In this document: in pieces, positions 25,579-33,989 of the stretch
How positions within the stretch are numbered: the stretch's first letter is position 1
Layout: each line of letters starts with the position of its first letter
Assembly (NCBI GenBank): GCA_009780135.1
Contig: WRAP01000011.1
Coordinates: 1-58,650 of the forward strand
DNA: 58,650 bases
Direction of reading: 5' to 3'
From: Bacillota bacterium
Lineage (GTDB): Bacteria > Bacillota > Clostridia > Christensenellales > Pumilibacteraceae
The notes under the pieces: model-generated
The model's database searches: none
The model's input: the letters and a program-made list of their open reading frames with translations, nothing else
What the model was told of the DNA's origin: nothing
Program-made: the position numbers and the translations under genes

Positions 25579-26232
25579 TTAATTATCTCCCAATATTGAA
25601 ACAACTTCCAATATATCACTCGGTTTTTCAACCACAAAGGTTGGTTTATACTTTTCGAATTCACCGTCTTCGGCACTGCCCCATAGTACGCCTATGGTGT
25701 CTATACCTGCGTTTTTGCCTGCTACAATGTCTATAAATCTATCACCTACCATAATGGCAGGTTGAGCAACCTCGACTGCTTTTTTTACAAGCGGAGTTTT
25801 GTCGCTACTGAATTGACCTAACTCCTGACCAAAAATGCCGTCAAAAAGTTCAAACACTCCTTTTTCTTGCATAATTTTTTCTATATAAGGCTGTGCTTTG
25901 TTAGTTGCTATCGTGAGAGTGTGTCCTCGCTTTTTAAGTTCGAAGAGCAGTTCCTTAATTCCCGGAAATAATTCGCAAATTCCGTAGCCTTCTTTAGCAT
26001 AAAATTCTCGGTATGTTGCTACAATTTTAGTCGCCATTTCTTCGTCGAATTTTAGAGTGTTCGTAACCGTATCCATAAGGGACGGACCTAAAAACGGTTT
26101 AACCTGCTCGGGTGTGAATAGTGGCAAATCCAGTTTTTCCATAGCATAATTTATGGATTTATGAACACCGACAAGCGTATCAAGTAGCGTACCGTCGGCA
26201 TCGAATATTAAGTTCTGATATCGTTTTTTCAT
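25579..26232 (-). CDS. HAD-superfamily hydrolase, phosphoglycolate phosphatase-like
   Basis: 217 residues. Motif I FDADGTLLDT carries the nucleophile (the family usually has DxDGT, kept here). A helical cap of subclass I follows, then motif II TIATNKA and motif III/IV around KKAVEVAQPAIMVGDRFIDI. Likely a cytosolic phosphatase of the Gph/PpaX/YjjG type; the substrate cannot be read from sequence. It lies between glnS and alaS on the same strand. No Shine-Dalgarno sequence is evident. Confidence 0.85.
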   Translation of the reverse strand: MKKRYQNLIFDADGTLLDTLVGVHKSINYAMEKLDLPLFTPEQVKPFLGPSLMDTVTNTLKFDEEMATKIVATYREFYAKEGYGICELFPGIKELLFELKKRGHTLTIATNKAQPYIEKIMQEKGVFELFDGIFGQELGQFSSDKTPLVKKAVEVAQPAIMVGDRFIDIVAGKNAGIDTIGVLWGSAEDGEFEKYKPTFVVEKPSDILEVVSILGDN

Positions 26233-26269
26233 ATAATTTTTGATTTATCGTAGTTGTTATCTAGCTTAG

Positions 26270-26420
26270 CTAGATTGTTTCGCCCAAAATCCTGATTTGT
26301 AATTTAGCTTGCTGTGGCTCGCAAAGACGGAGTAGTTATGGAATAAAACGATAATATCCCGTCTTTGCGAGCATTTTCTTGGGTTTTATATCAGCACGCA
26401 TAAAAAGCGAAGCAATCCAG
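26270..26420. mobile_element. Class C element with two nested inverted repeats
   Basis: Outer arms CTAGATTGTTTCGC (26270-26283) and GCGAAGCAATCCAG (26407-26420), 12 of 14 matching. Inner arms GCTCGCAAAGACGG (26317-26330) and CCGTCTTTGCGAGC (26359-26372) are perfect. The right half resembles the TTGCGAGC...GCGAAGCAATCC repeat known from many bacterial genomes, but with about 34 extra bases between the two halves. It occupies the glnS-HAD gap; no reading frame. Confidence 0.75.
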
Positions 26421-26440
26421 TAAGCTCGGTATTTTTTATT

Positions 26441-28105
26441 TTATTTCTTTACCTTTACTTTGTCGTTATCTTTTAGACCTACGGTTTTATTGAAAACTAG
26501 AACGCTTTCTACGCTATCTCTAACAAAATAACCTAAACGCAAAAATTGGAAATGAGTTCCTTTTTCGGCTTTAGATAAAAATGGCTCAGCTTTTCCATTA
26601 GCAATAGCTAACGAATTAGGATTTAGCTTTTCCATAAAGTCTTGCTTTTGTTCTTGGTTTTCTAGCGATTGTTCATCCTCATCTACTAATAAATAATCGT
26701 ATAACATCGCTTTAATATCTATGCAGTTTTTAGCATCTACCCAATGTATTACTCCTTTACATTTCGGAGCATCGGGAGCAATATGTCCGCTCTTTGTGCC
26801 TTCGATAAGTTTAGCAAAAACTTTAACTACCTTACCGTTTTTATCCGTTTCAAACCTTGTGCCTTCTATTATATAGCCTGCTTTTAGTCTTACTAAACCG
26901 CCTATGGTTAATCTAAAAAATCCGTCTTGCTTTTCGGGTAAGAAATCCTCTCGCTCGATATAAATACGGTTACTCAGCGTAATTTCACGCACTCGTTTAA
27001 CTTGCTCGCCATTCTCTAAAATCTCATATTCAAACGGCAGTTTTTCGCTAAAGCTGTCCGCCACATTCTCTAAAATCACTTCTAAGGGGTCTAATACTGC
27101 CATTGCACGCTCGGAAGAGGCATTTAATTCCTCTCTAATACATGCTTCTAGTTGATTTGGGTGCACCTCGCTATTTGCCTTTGCTACACCGCTACGCAAA
27201 CAAAATTCTCTAATACTGCTTGCCGTATAGCCTCTACGCCTTAAACCCTTTAGAGTTGGCATTCTAGGGTCATCCCAACCGCTAACAACACCCTCATCAA
27301 CCAACTTTTTTAGATAACGCTTACTCATTATAGTGCGTTTTAAGTTAAGCCTGGCAAACTCGTATTGGTGCGGAGGAGAGTCAAACTCGCCGTTTACCAC
27401 TACCCAATCATAAAGCGGGCGATGGTCTTCAAACTCTAGTGTACAACAGCTATGCGAAATTTCTTCTACTGCATCGCCGATTGGATGAGCAAAATCATAC
27501 ATAGGATAAATACACCACTTATCGCCCTGCTTATGATGATGCGTTTTTAATACCCTATAAATAACAGGGTCTCGCATATTCATATTTGGGCTAGACATAT
27601 CGATTTTTGCCCGTAAAACCAACGCACCGTCTGCCACTTTTCCGTTTTTCATATCCTTGAAAAGCTGTAAACTCTCCGCTATCGGACGGTTGCGGTTCTT
27701 GCTTTCTATTCCCTTTTGAGTGAGAGTGCCACGCATTTTCCGCATTTCATCAGGTGTAATATCGTCCACATAAGCTAAACCCTTTTTAATGAGTTTAATC
27801 GCCGTATTATACATTACATCAAAATAATCACTGGCAAAAAGTATCTTATCTACATTGCCTAGCCACTTAACATCCTCGATTATCGCATCGACATACTCGA
27901 CATCCTCTTTAACAGGATTAGTATCGTCAAACCGTAAATTGATAGTGCCGTTATATTTTTTTGCCAAGCCCAAATTTATACAAATCGCCTTAGCATGACC
28001 GATATGTAAATATCCGTTAGGCTCGGGCGGAAACCGCACCTTAACCTTTTTAACCTTACCGCTAGCAAGGTCTTTATCTATAATTTCTTCTATAAAATGT
28101 CCCAT
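26441..28105 (-). CDS. glnS: Glutaminyl-tRNA synthetase
   Basis: 554 residues. Class I synthetase charging tRNA-Gln directly. The HIGH motif is in FPPEPNGYLHIGHAKAI, the KMSKS-like motif in IMSKRYLKKLV. The catalytic core is followed by the two-barrel anticodon-binding domains of GlnRS (PLEVILENV ... HWVDAKNCIDIKAMLYD). GlnRS is not universal in Firmicutes, many of which use GltX with GatCAB, so its presence is a lineage marker. No T-box leader is seen. It lies 19 bases after the membrane protein gene at 28125. Confidence 0.95.
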   Translation of the reverse strand: MGHFIEEIIDKDLASGKVKKVKVRFPPEPNGYLHIGHAKAICINLGLAKKYNGTINLRFDDTNPVKEDVEYVDAIIEDVKWLGNVDKILFASDYFDVMYNTAIKLIKKGLAYVDDITPDEMRKMRGTLTQKGIESKNRNRPIAESLQLFKDMKNGKVADGALVLRAKIDMSSPNMNMRDPVIYRVLKTHHHKQGDKWCIYPMYDFAHPIGDAVEEISHSCCTLEFEDHRPLYDWVVVNGEFDSPPHQYEFARLNLKRTIMSKRYLKKLVDEGVVSGWDDPRMPTLKGLRRRGYTASSIREFCLRSGVAKANSEVHPNQLEACIREELNASSERAMAVLDPLEVILENVADSFSEKLPFEYEILENGEQVKRVREITLSNRIYIEREDFLPEKQDGFFRLTIGGLVRLKAGYIIEGTRFETDKNGKVVKVFAKLIEGTKSGHIAPDAPKCKGVIHWVDAKNCIDIKAMLYDYLLVDEDEQSLENQEQKQDFMEKLNPNSLAIANGKAEPFLSKAEKGTHFQFLRLGYFVRDSVESVLVFNKTVGLKDNDKVKVKK

Positions 28106-28124
28106 GATATTTTTTCTTTTCTAT

Positions 28125-28790
28125 TTAATCCCAGCCATCACGCCAAATATCCTTATCGCTGGCGTCTATTAGATTTTTTTCATTTAATATATTCTCGCTT
28201 TTTTGTGCATCCCCTAACGAAATAGAGTTTTTTTGAGATTTTTTAAAGATTACTATATGGATAATAAAAGCAATAGTTAAAATACCGATTAAAGGATAGC
28301 TAATCCATCTGGCAATAACAGTAAATTGATTATTTCTATTATAGGCATTAAAGGCAGAATCAAAATCTAAAAAATAAGTCCCGTTAAAATAAACACTAAA
28401 CACCATTCCGCCTCTATCGTTAGGGCAATCAAGACTTCTTATTATAAGTCTTATCGTATCGCCTCTACTTACTGCCCGCTCAAATTTCTCGGCTAAAAAA
28501 TAATTTTCGGCGATAGAAGCTATAGATGTGATTCTAAAATTAGTATCATCATCTATAGCATAAATTCTATAAGAAATAGCGTCTGAGTAATTGCCTCTAC
28601 TTACATGCCTAGTTAGTCTATCAAACTGTACCTCAATAGCAGTAACACCGTCTAGTGTGATAGGAGGTTGAACTATTGCAAAATAAGTCATCAACCCCGA
28701 AAAACCAACGGCAATAACTAAGAAAGTAATCCACCCGCCAATAATATTATTAAATTTCTTTTTTGTGTCTTTTTGCAATTGTGCTTCCAT
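28125..28790 (-). CDS. Membrane protein with extracytoplasmic beta domain
   Basis: 221 residues. One transmembrane helix near the N-terminus (residues 18-40), an approximately 120-residue external beta-rich region, a second helix near residues 165-185, and a charged cytoplasmic tail. No family recognised. TAGGAAAC precedes ATG 28790. It begins 11 bases after the fhs stop and is followed closely by glnS, so all three are probably on one transcript. Confidence 0.65.
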   Translation of the reverse strand: MEAQLQKDTKKKFNNIIGGWITFLVIAVGFSGLMTYFAIVQPPITLDGVTAIEVQFDRLTRHVSRGNYSDAISYRIYAIDDDTNFRITSIASIAENYFLAEKFERAVSRGDTIRLIIRSLDCPNDRGGMVFSVYFNGTYFLDFDSAFNAYNRNNQFTVIARWISYPLIGILTIAFIIHIVIFKKSQKNSISLGDAQKSENILNEKNLIDASDKDIWRDGWD

Positions 28791-28801
28791 ATATTTGTTT
28801 C

Positions 28802-30517
28802 CTACATCTCTACAGCTCTAGGCACTTTACCAAAGCCGGGCATTAGCATAGTTTGCCCGCACACTACTACAAAGAATTTAGCACCGTTACGGATTTGAAT
28901 ATCATTTACCGTTAAAGTAAAGCCTTCAGGAGCACCAAGCAAACTAGGGTCGTCGCTAAAGCTATACGGAGTTTTAGCAATGCACACATGATAATCTTGA
29001 TACTCTACACTATCAAACTCACTTAAAGCATCTAACGCTTTTTCGGTATATTCTATTTTTTTGGCCTTATAAATCTTTGATGCTATATTCAATATTTTTT
29101 CGGTTAAAATACCTTCTAATTTGTAAGTGTGAGTTAAATCAAAATTTTGCTCGTTATACTCGTCCTTTTTTTGCTCTTGCTCCCAAGCATCCATAGCTGA
29201 CATTGTCGCTTCGGCTACAGCAACTGCACCTTCGCCACCGTTTAAAAAAGCCGACGATCTAGCACACTTTACATTCCACAACTTACACGCTTTTTCTATA
29301 ATAACCATCTCAGCTTTTTTATCGCTCTTAAACTCGTTTATAGCAACAATAACAGGGCGGTTATAAATTTCTTTAATATTATTTATATGTCTTTGTAAAT
29401 TACATAATCCTGCCGTTAGTGCTTCTTCGTTAGTTGCAATAAGATTATTTGCTTCTGCTCCGCCTAATAATTTTAACGCTCTAACGGTTGCCACGACAAC
29501 AACGCAATCGGGGGAAATTTCACCCACTCTACATTTGATATCTAGGAATTTTTGAGCGCCTAAATCCGCTCCAAAGCCTGCTTCTGTAATAGCATAATCG
29601 CCGTATTGCATTGCCATTTTTGTAGCGATAAGCGTGTTACAACCATGAGCAATATTAGCAAACGGACCGCCGTGAACAATTGCAGGCGTACCCTCTAGTG
29701 TTTGCACTAAGTTGGGTTTTATAGCCTGCTTTAGCAATTTCATCATAGCGTTTACAGCTAACAAATCTCTAGCGTAAACAGGGTCGTCCTTTTTAGTATA
29801 GCCCACAATAATATTGCCAAGTCTATATTTCAAATCTTCTTCATCATTTGCTAAACAAAAAATTGCCATAAGCTCGCTTGCGGCCGTAATATAGAAATGA
29901 TCCTCTCGCTCATTATAGCCACCACCCACTTTTACATTACGAAGTGCTCTATCATTTACATCTTGCACACGGTTAAACACAACTCCATGAATACCCAACT
30001 CATTACCCCAATAGATATGGTTATCAATAAGAGCACATAACAAATTATTTGCTGAAGTTAAAGCGTGAAAATCGCCTGTGAAATGAAGATCAATTTCTTC
30101 TCTAGGCACAACCAAGCTTCTGCCACCACCTGCTGCACCGCCTTTAAGCCCAAAGACAGGACCAAGCGACGGCTCTCTAAGAGCTAACACAGCTTTTTTA
30201 TTAAGAAAAGTAAAAGCATCCGCCAGCCCGATTGCCACAGTTGTTTTACCTTCGCCAGCAGTTGTAGGATTTATAGCCGTAACCAAAATTAGCTTGCCTC
30301 GATTTTTCTTTGTTGATACAGGCACAGCTTCTATTTTTGCCATATAATCGCCATATAAAAATAGCTCACTTTTTTTGATGCCAATTTTAGAAGCAATAGT
30401 TGTTATCGGTTGCATTTGTAGCTCTACCTGTGTTACTTTTTCGGTTACTATTATAGGTTTAGCTTTATTAGAGGGGACTTTAGCCTTAGGTTTAGTTTTA
30501 TGTGTAGTTTTTTTCAT
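28802..30517 (-). CDS. fhs: Formate-tetrahydrofolate ligase
   Basis: 571 residues. ATP-dependent formation of 10-formyl-THF from formate in one-carbon metabolism. The P-loop is NPTTAGEGKTT near residue 85, where the common form is TPxGEGKTT. Other blocks: REPSLGPVFGLKGGAAGGG, HFTGDFHALT and the C-terminal PGFGKVPRAVEM. A 25-residue lysine-rich N-terminal extension precedes the usual start. There is no Shine-Dalgarno sequence; a TATAAT on the minus strand (30532-30527) ends nine bases before ATG 30517, which would leave almost no leader. Other Wood-Ljungdahl genes are not in the window, so an acetogenic role cannot be claimed. Confidence 0.96.
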   Translation of the reverse strand: MKKTTHKTKPKAKVPSNKAKPIIVTEKVTQVELQMQPITTIASKIGIKKSELFLYGDYMAKIEAVPVSTKKNRGKLILVTAINPTTAGEGKTTVAIGLADAFTFLNKKAVLALREPSLGPVFGLKGGAAGGGRSLVVPREEIDLHFTGDFHALTSANNLLCALIDNHIYWGNELGIHGVVFNRVQDVNDRALRNVKVGGGYNEREDHFYITAASELMAIFCLANDEEDLKYRLGNIIVGYTKKDDPVYARDLLAVNAMMKLLKQAIKPNLVQTLEGTPAIVHGGPFANIAHGCNTLIATKMAMQYGDYAITEAGFGADLGAQKFLDIKCRVGEISPDCVVVVATVRALKLLGGAEANNLIATNEEALTAGLCNLQRHINNIKEIYNRPVIVAINEFKSDKKAEMVIIEKACKLWNVKCARSSAFLNGGEGAVAVAEATMSAMDAWEQEQKKDEYNEQNFDLTHTYKLEGILTEKILNIASKIYKAKKIEYTEKALDALSEFDSVEYQDYHVCIAKTPYSFSDDPSLLGAPEGFTLTVNDIQIRNGAKFFVVVCGQTMLMPGFGKVPRAVEM

Positions 30518-30590
30518 AAGTTTTTTATTATACTTGAAGCAATATTATGTCGCATATTAGAAAAAATGCCGAGTGTTTAGCTATAATATA

Positions 30591-30938
30591 TCATTTTTTA
30601 CATTTGCTTGTAAAGCAAATATCTTTAGTTGCAACACGATAATCCATAAAACCAAATTGAGAAAAATATTCTATGCTTGCACCGCTTTCATTAAATAATT
30701 CCGACTCTAAAAAGCAAACCATATTTGGAATATCTCTAACCACATTAAGTAAACCTCTAAATAAAAAATCATATACTCCACCTTCTCCATCCCATAAGCA
30801 ATTTAACTGCATACAAATTTCATTATAACTCAAATGCAAAGCACCTTTTGCTACAACTGCCCCATTTTCTACAATCTCGAAATCTCTAAAATATGGATTG
30901 TAATTTTTTTTATCTTTAATTTCTCTAAATTGTATCAT
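30591..30938 (-). CDS. Small hypothetical protein, possibly GNAT-like
   Basis: 115 residues without signal or membrane segments. The order of strands and the late motif IEYFSQFGFMDYR loosely recall the C-terminal part of GNAT acetyltransferases, but the acetyl-CoA loop (Q/RxxGxG/A) is not recognisable, so the assignment is weak. It lies alone between fhs and a terminator hairpin. Confidence 0.4.
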   Translation of the reverse strand: MIQFREIKDKKNYNPYFRDFEIVENGAVVAKGALHLSYNEICMQLNCLWDGEGGVYDFLFRGLLNVVRDIPNMVCFLESELFNESGASIEYFSQFGFMDYRVATKDICFTSKCKK

Positions 30939-31091
30939 TTTTTTCTAATTGTTTCACAACAAAAAGACTATCGACAACCTAGCCAAAAGTCCTCTTAAAC
31001 TAATCAATAACAACCCTTTATTTTAACGGCAGACATATATCTCAGTATCATAACATGAAAATAGCGAAGTCGTCAAGTATAAAGAATTCAA

Positions 31092-31140
31092 ACTTAAAAA
31101 TGTCGAGTTTATTAATTAAATAAACTCGACATTTTTAAGT
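31092..31140. terminator. Perfect 22-bp hairpin terminator, AAAAATGTCGAG type
   Basis: Arms 31092-31113 and 31119-31140 are exact reverse complements around a 5-base loop. Each arm contains AAAAATGTCGAGTTTATT or its complement, giving a T-run on both strands. It ends the minus-strand gene at 31169. A sister hairpin with the same core follows galE at 38815-38857. Confidence 0.85.
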
Positions 31141-31168
31141 TTTCAATTTTAAATTTTCGTTATTTTTG

Positions 31169-31753
31169 CTATGCAAAAACTCTCTGCATTAAATCTAAAA
31201 ATCTCTCAGCTTCACTTTCGTCTAGATTTGTCACAAAATCCACTAACTTTTTGTGGTTATCAACCTCACATTCAGTGCTAAGTTTTTTAGTATAAGGATT
31301 ATAAAAAATTTCATCTTTAGCTCGCATGCCTTCCATAAGTTTAATAACTTTTTGTTTATGATTGCCAACCATAGAACGATATTTGTTTTGTAGTCTTAGT
31401 GCCAATTTGCCATCACCCTTTGATAGCTTATTTATCGTAGCTCTAACGCTTTTACCTTTAGCTTTTTCTTTTAGGACTGTCTTTACTAAATCCTCTATAT
31501 CTTCGCTAGAAAATAATTCAAAATCACTACGATTAGAATTTACTATTTTAATTCCTAAATCATCAGCTAGTTTAGGCACGATTTCAAACATTTTTATTTG
31601 AGCATAATAATAGTTTCTAACACTATTTACACTTCTGTCGGTATCCTTAGCCGTCATTTCAAACGCCCAATTAAGACCTTTATTTTTACTGCTAGCAACA
31701 TATGCTAACCCAAACAATTTTTTAGTTTGCTCTATTGTCCAATTACTTTTCAT
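31169..31753 (-). CDS. Myb/SANT-like DNA-binding regulator (tentative)
   Basis: 194 residues from ATG 31753. The N-terminal 55 residues (NWTIEQTKKLFGLAYVASSKNKGLNW ... RSVNSVRNYYYAQIKMF) show Trp-anchored helix spacing and a basic third helix, as in Myb/SANT-like or RsfA-type helix-turn-helix domains. A second helical segment (KSVRATINKLSKGDGKLALRLQNKYRS) may be another such unit. The longer frame begins at TTG 31771 inside the likely -10 box. TATAAT (31766-31761) lies seven bases before the ATG, so the mRNA may be leaderless. It is divergent from the gene at 31837 with 83 bases between. Confidence 0.5.
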   Translation of the reverse strand: MKSNWTIEQTKKLFGLAYVASSKNKGLNWAFEMTAKDTDRSVNSVRNYYYAQIKMFEIVPKLADDLGIKIVNSNRSDFELFSSEDIEDLVKTVLKEKAKGKSVRATINKLSKGDGKLALRLQNKYRSMVGNHKQKVIKLMEGMRAKDEIFYNPYTKKLSTECEVDNHKKLVDFVTNLDESEAERFLDLMQRVFA

Positions 31754-31836
31754 AGAGATAATTATAGACAATTATATAATGGTTTATACATAAAAATTAT
31801 CATAAACAATGCTCGTTTACCATATATTATAATGCT

Positions 31837-32457
31837 ATGATTAAGATAACTCAAGAAACGACTAAGATACATATCAACACCGACTTCCCCAGTGTTTTTT
31901 TGCTAAACGGAACTTTTAGCGAAAAAGCTGACGGCTTTAGCTATCCTGCTAATGAGCCACTTTATATTACCGTTTTACCACTTGAAGCACATCTATTGCC
32001 TTATACTGTAAAAATGCTAGGTGCAAAATCGCTTTATAACAGCAATTTGGTAGCTAGCTTTAGCTTTGAGGATGGTGTTTTTGCTAAGCTATTGCCACGC
32101 TATAATTATATGTACGAACATAAAGAGCCTAAAAATAAAACTAAAGTAAATGCTACTATCCCCGAAAAATTATTTTGGGCAGTTAAGCAAAATGATTTTG
32201 AATTAGCTAAAAAATATTGTACAGATGGCTTACTTGAAACAATAAACGAGGATGGTTTAGCAGGTTTTTTTGATGGCTTTACCGCCATTATGCCAGATGA
32301 GTTTAGTAGTTTAAAAAATAATATAAATAATTTTACAAATCAACATTATATATTAGGCGATCCATATTATCTGATAAATACTAATTCTGTTGGAGCATTG
32401 TTTTATTTTGAGTTAGCAGAAGGATTAGTTGATAATATTGTAGAGGGTAATGTATAG
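31837..32457 (+). CDS. Hypothetical protein
   Basis: 206 residues, no signal peptide or transmembrane segment. The first 90 residues are beta-rich and the second half is helical (PEKLFWAVKQNDFELAKKYC, PDEFSSLKNNINNFTNQH). I recognise no family. There is no ribosome binding site: TATATTATAAT at 31823-31833 lies 3-8 bases before ATG 31837, so this too may be leaderless, though no good -35 is seen. It is divergently placed from the Myb-like gene, which could regulate it. Confidence 0.55.
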   Translation: MIKITQETTKIHINTDFPSVFLLNGTFSEKADGFSYPANEPLYITVLPLEAHLLPYTVKMLGAKSLYNSNLVASFSFEDGVFAKLLPRYNYMYEHKEPKNKTKVNATIPEKLFWAVKQNDFELAKKYCTDGLLETINEDGLAGFFDGFTAIMPDEFSSLKNNINNFTNQHYILGDPYYLINTNSVGALFYFELAEGLVDNIVEGNV

Positions 32458-32501
32458 CTATATTATTAAAGCAATAAATAACTTTTAAGCATAAATAACT
32501 C

Positions 32502-32531
32502 TTGACAAATAAGTTCCAAAAGTAGTAAAAT
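32502..32531 (+). promoter_or_regulatory. Promoter of the small ORF and tsaD
   Basis: TTGACA at 32502-32507, an 18-base spacer and TAAAAT at 32526-32531, about 50 bases before the small ORF. Confidence 0.6.
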
Positions 32532-32581
32532 CTATATATTATTACTTCGCCCTAAAAATCTGGGACGAACAGGAGAAAAAT

Positions 32582-32698
32582 ATGGAAAATAATAATCAGG
32601 GTTGGGGCGTACCACCACCTAACCCGCATATGCCACAACATCCACACGAAAATCTTTTAAACCCAAAGACACAAACTTTAATGACGGTTGGTAAATAG
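32582..32698 (+). CDS. 38-residue Pro/Asn/His-rich small protein
   Basis: The frame from ATG 32582 to TAG 32698 has AGGAG at 32571-32575 and a promoter upstream, better signals than tsaD itself. The product begins MENNNQGWGVPPPNPHMPQH and ends NPKTQTLMTVGK. It looks like the disordered N-terminus of a larger membrane or surface protein, so it may be a truncated gene, a leader peptide controlling tsaD, or a true small protein. It ends 24 bases before the tsaD start, which has no ribosome binding site of its own, so translational coupling is possible. Confidence 0.55.
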   Translation: MENNNQGWGVPPPNPHMPQHPHENLLNPKTQTLMTVGK

Positions 32699-32722
32699 TA
32701 AATCAACAATTCCTACTGTTTA

Positions 32723-33802
32723 ATGTATACTCCCTTAGCAAAAGAAAAATTTGATAGCTTAACTAAAAAAGCAAATGAGGGTGGCCCGATTACCATTTTA
32801 GCCATTGAAACCTCTTGTGATGAAACTGCCGTTTCTGTCGTAAAAGACGGACGGCAGATTTTGTCTAATGTGATAGCCAGTCAAATTGATATTCATCAAA
32901 AGTTTGGCGGAGTTGTACCCGAGGTTGCAAGTAGAAATCATACCTTAGCCATAAACAGTTGTATTGAAAAAGCGATTTTAGATGCAAGAGTTGATATTAC
33001 CGAAATTGATGCTATTGCCGTTACTTACGGAGCGGGGCTACTTGGAGCTTTGCTTGTGGGAATTTCGAGTGCAAAAGCATTAGCTTACACATTAAAAATT
33101 CCGCTTATAAAGGTTAATCATATCGAGGCTCATATTTGTGCTAATTTTATTGAGTATAAGGATTTAACTCCTCCGTTTTTGGCGGTTGTGGCAAGCGGAG
33201 GTCATACTAATCTATATGAGGTAGAGGATTATAATAAATATGTGCCGATTGGCGGAACAACGGACGACGCTCTCGGCGAGGCTTTTGATAAAGTGGCAAG
33301 GCTTTTGGGACTTCCCTACCCAGGCGGTCCTGAGATAGAAAAACTGGCTAAAACGGGACAAGCTACAATAAAGTTTTTTAAAAATCCCAAAGCTAGTTTT
33401 AATAAGGATTTATCGCTTAGTTACTCGGGATTAAAAACAGCGGTAGTAAATTATATAAATAACGCAAGGCAACGGGGCGAGAAGTTAGCGGTTAATGATA
33501 TTTGTGCCAGCTTTACAAAGCAAGCTGTTGATATGCTGGTTGATACAGCGATTTATGCAGTTAAAAATAGAGGGATAAAAAATATTGCGTTGGCAGGAGG
33601 TGTTGCATCTAATAGCTATCTTAGAGAAAAGTTGATACACGAAGCTGAAAAAATTGGAGCAAAAGTTTTTATTCCTCCCTCTATTCTCTGTACCGATAAT
33701 GCCTCTATGATAGCAAGCCGAGCCTACTTTAGCATTCTATCAGGCGAAAATATAGCCGATTTAACCCTTAACGCTAAAGCGAATTTGTGTTATAATGCCT
33801 AA
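32723..33802 (+). CDS. tsaD: tRNA N6-threonylcarbamoyladenosine transferase catalytic subunit TsaD
   Basis: 359 residues, with about 22 extra residues before the conserved ILAIETSCDETAVSVV; the true start may be internal. Transfers the threonylcarbamoyl group to A37 of ANN-decoding tRNAs with TsaB/TsaE. Metal ligands are in NHIEAHICANF. ASGGHTN and the ASKR/actin-like motif GGTTDDALGEAFDK are followed by LPYPGGP and the late GGVASNSYLREKL. TsaB and TsaE are not in the window. No Shine-Dalgarno sequence is seen before ATG 32723. Confidence 0.95.
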   Translation: MYTPLAKEKFDSLTKKANEGGPITILAIETSCDETAVSVVKDGRQILSNVIASQIDIHQKFGGVVPEVASRNHTLAINSCIEKAILDARVDITEIDAIAVTYGAGLLGALLVGISSAKALAYTLKIPLIKVNHIEAHICANFIEYKDLTPPFLAVVASGGHTNLYEVEDYNKYVPIGGTTDDALGEAFDKVARLLGLPYPGGPEIEKLAKTGQATIKFFKNPKASFNKDLSLSYSGLKTAVVNYINNARQRGEKLAVNDICASFTKQAVDMLVDTAIYAVKNRGIKNIALAGGVASNSYLREKLIHEAEKIGAKVFIPPSILCTDNASMIASRAYFSILSGENIADLTLNAKANLCYNA

Positions 33803-33910
33803 TCATGTTCATATAATTATCGTCATAAATAACGATAATGGATGCCCAATTGGCACCCCTATAAATAAAACCAAACATATTATTCTTTAGTTGATTAATC
33901 ATTACTAAGT

Positions 33911-33980
33911 CCTACATTCTCAATTCTTATATTGAATAAAATCGACAATTCCTCATTTCTAATTTCTCGTTTCTCATTGA
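33911..33980. repeat. Class B arm upstream of dnaE
   Basis: CATTCTCAATTCTTATATTG, then TCGACAATTCCTCATTTC and TAATTTCTCGTTTCTCATTG words, ending ten bases before the dnaE start codon. Only a weak left partner is seen. The rest of the tsaD-dnaE gap holds a small stem (ATTATCGT / ACGATAAT near 33815-33840). Confidence 0.5.
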
Positions 33981-33989
33981 ATAAAAACC

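Noticed and set aside
28802-30517. Acetogenesis (Wood-Ljungdahl) locus
   Set aside because: Only fhs is present; it is widespread in non-acetogens.
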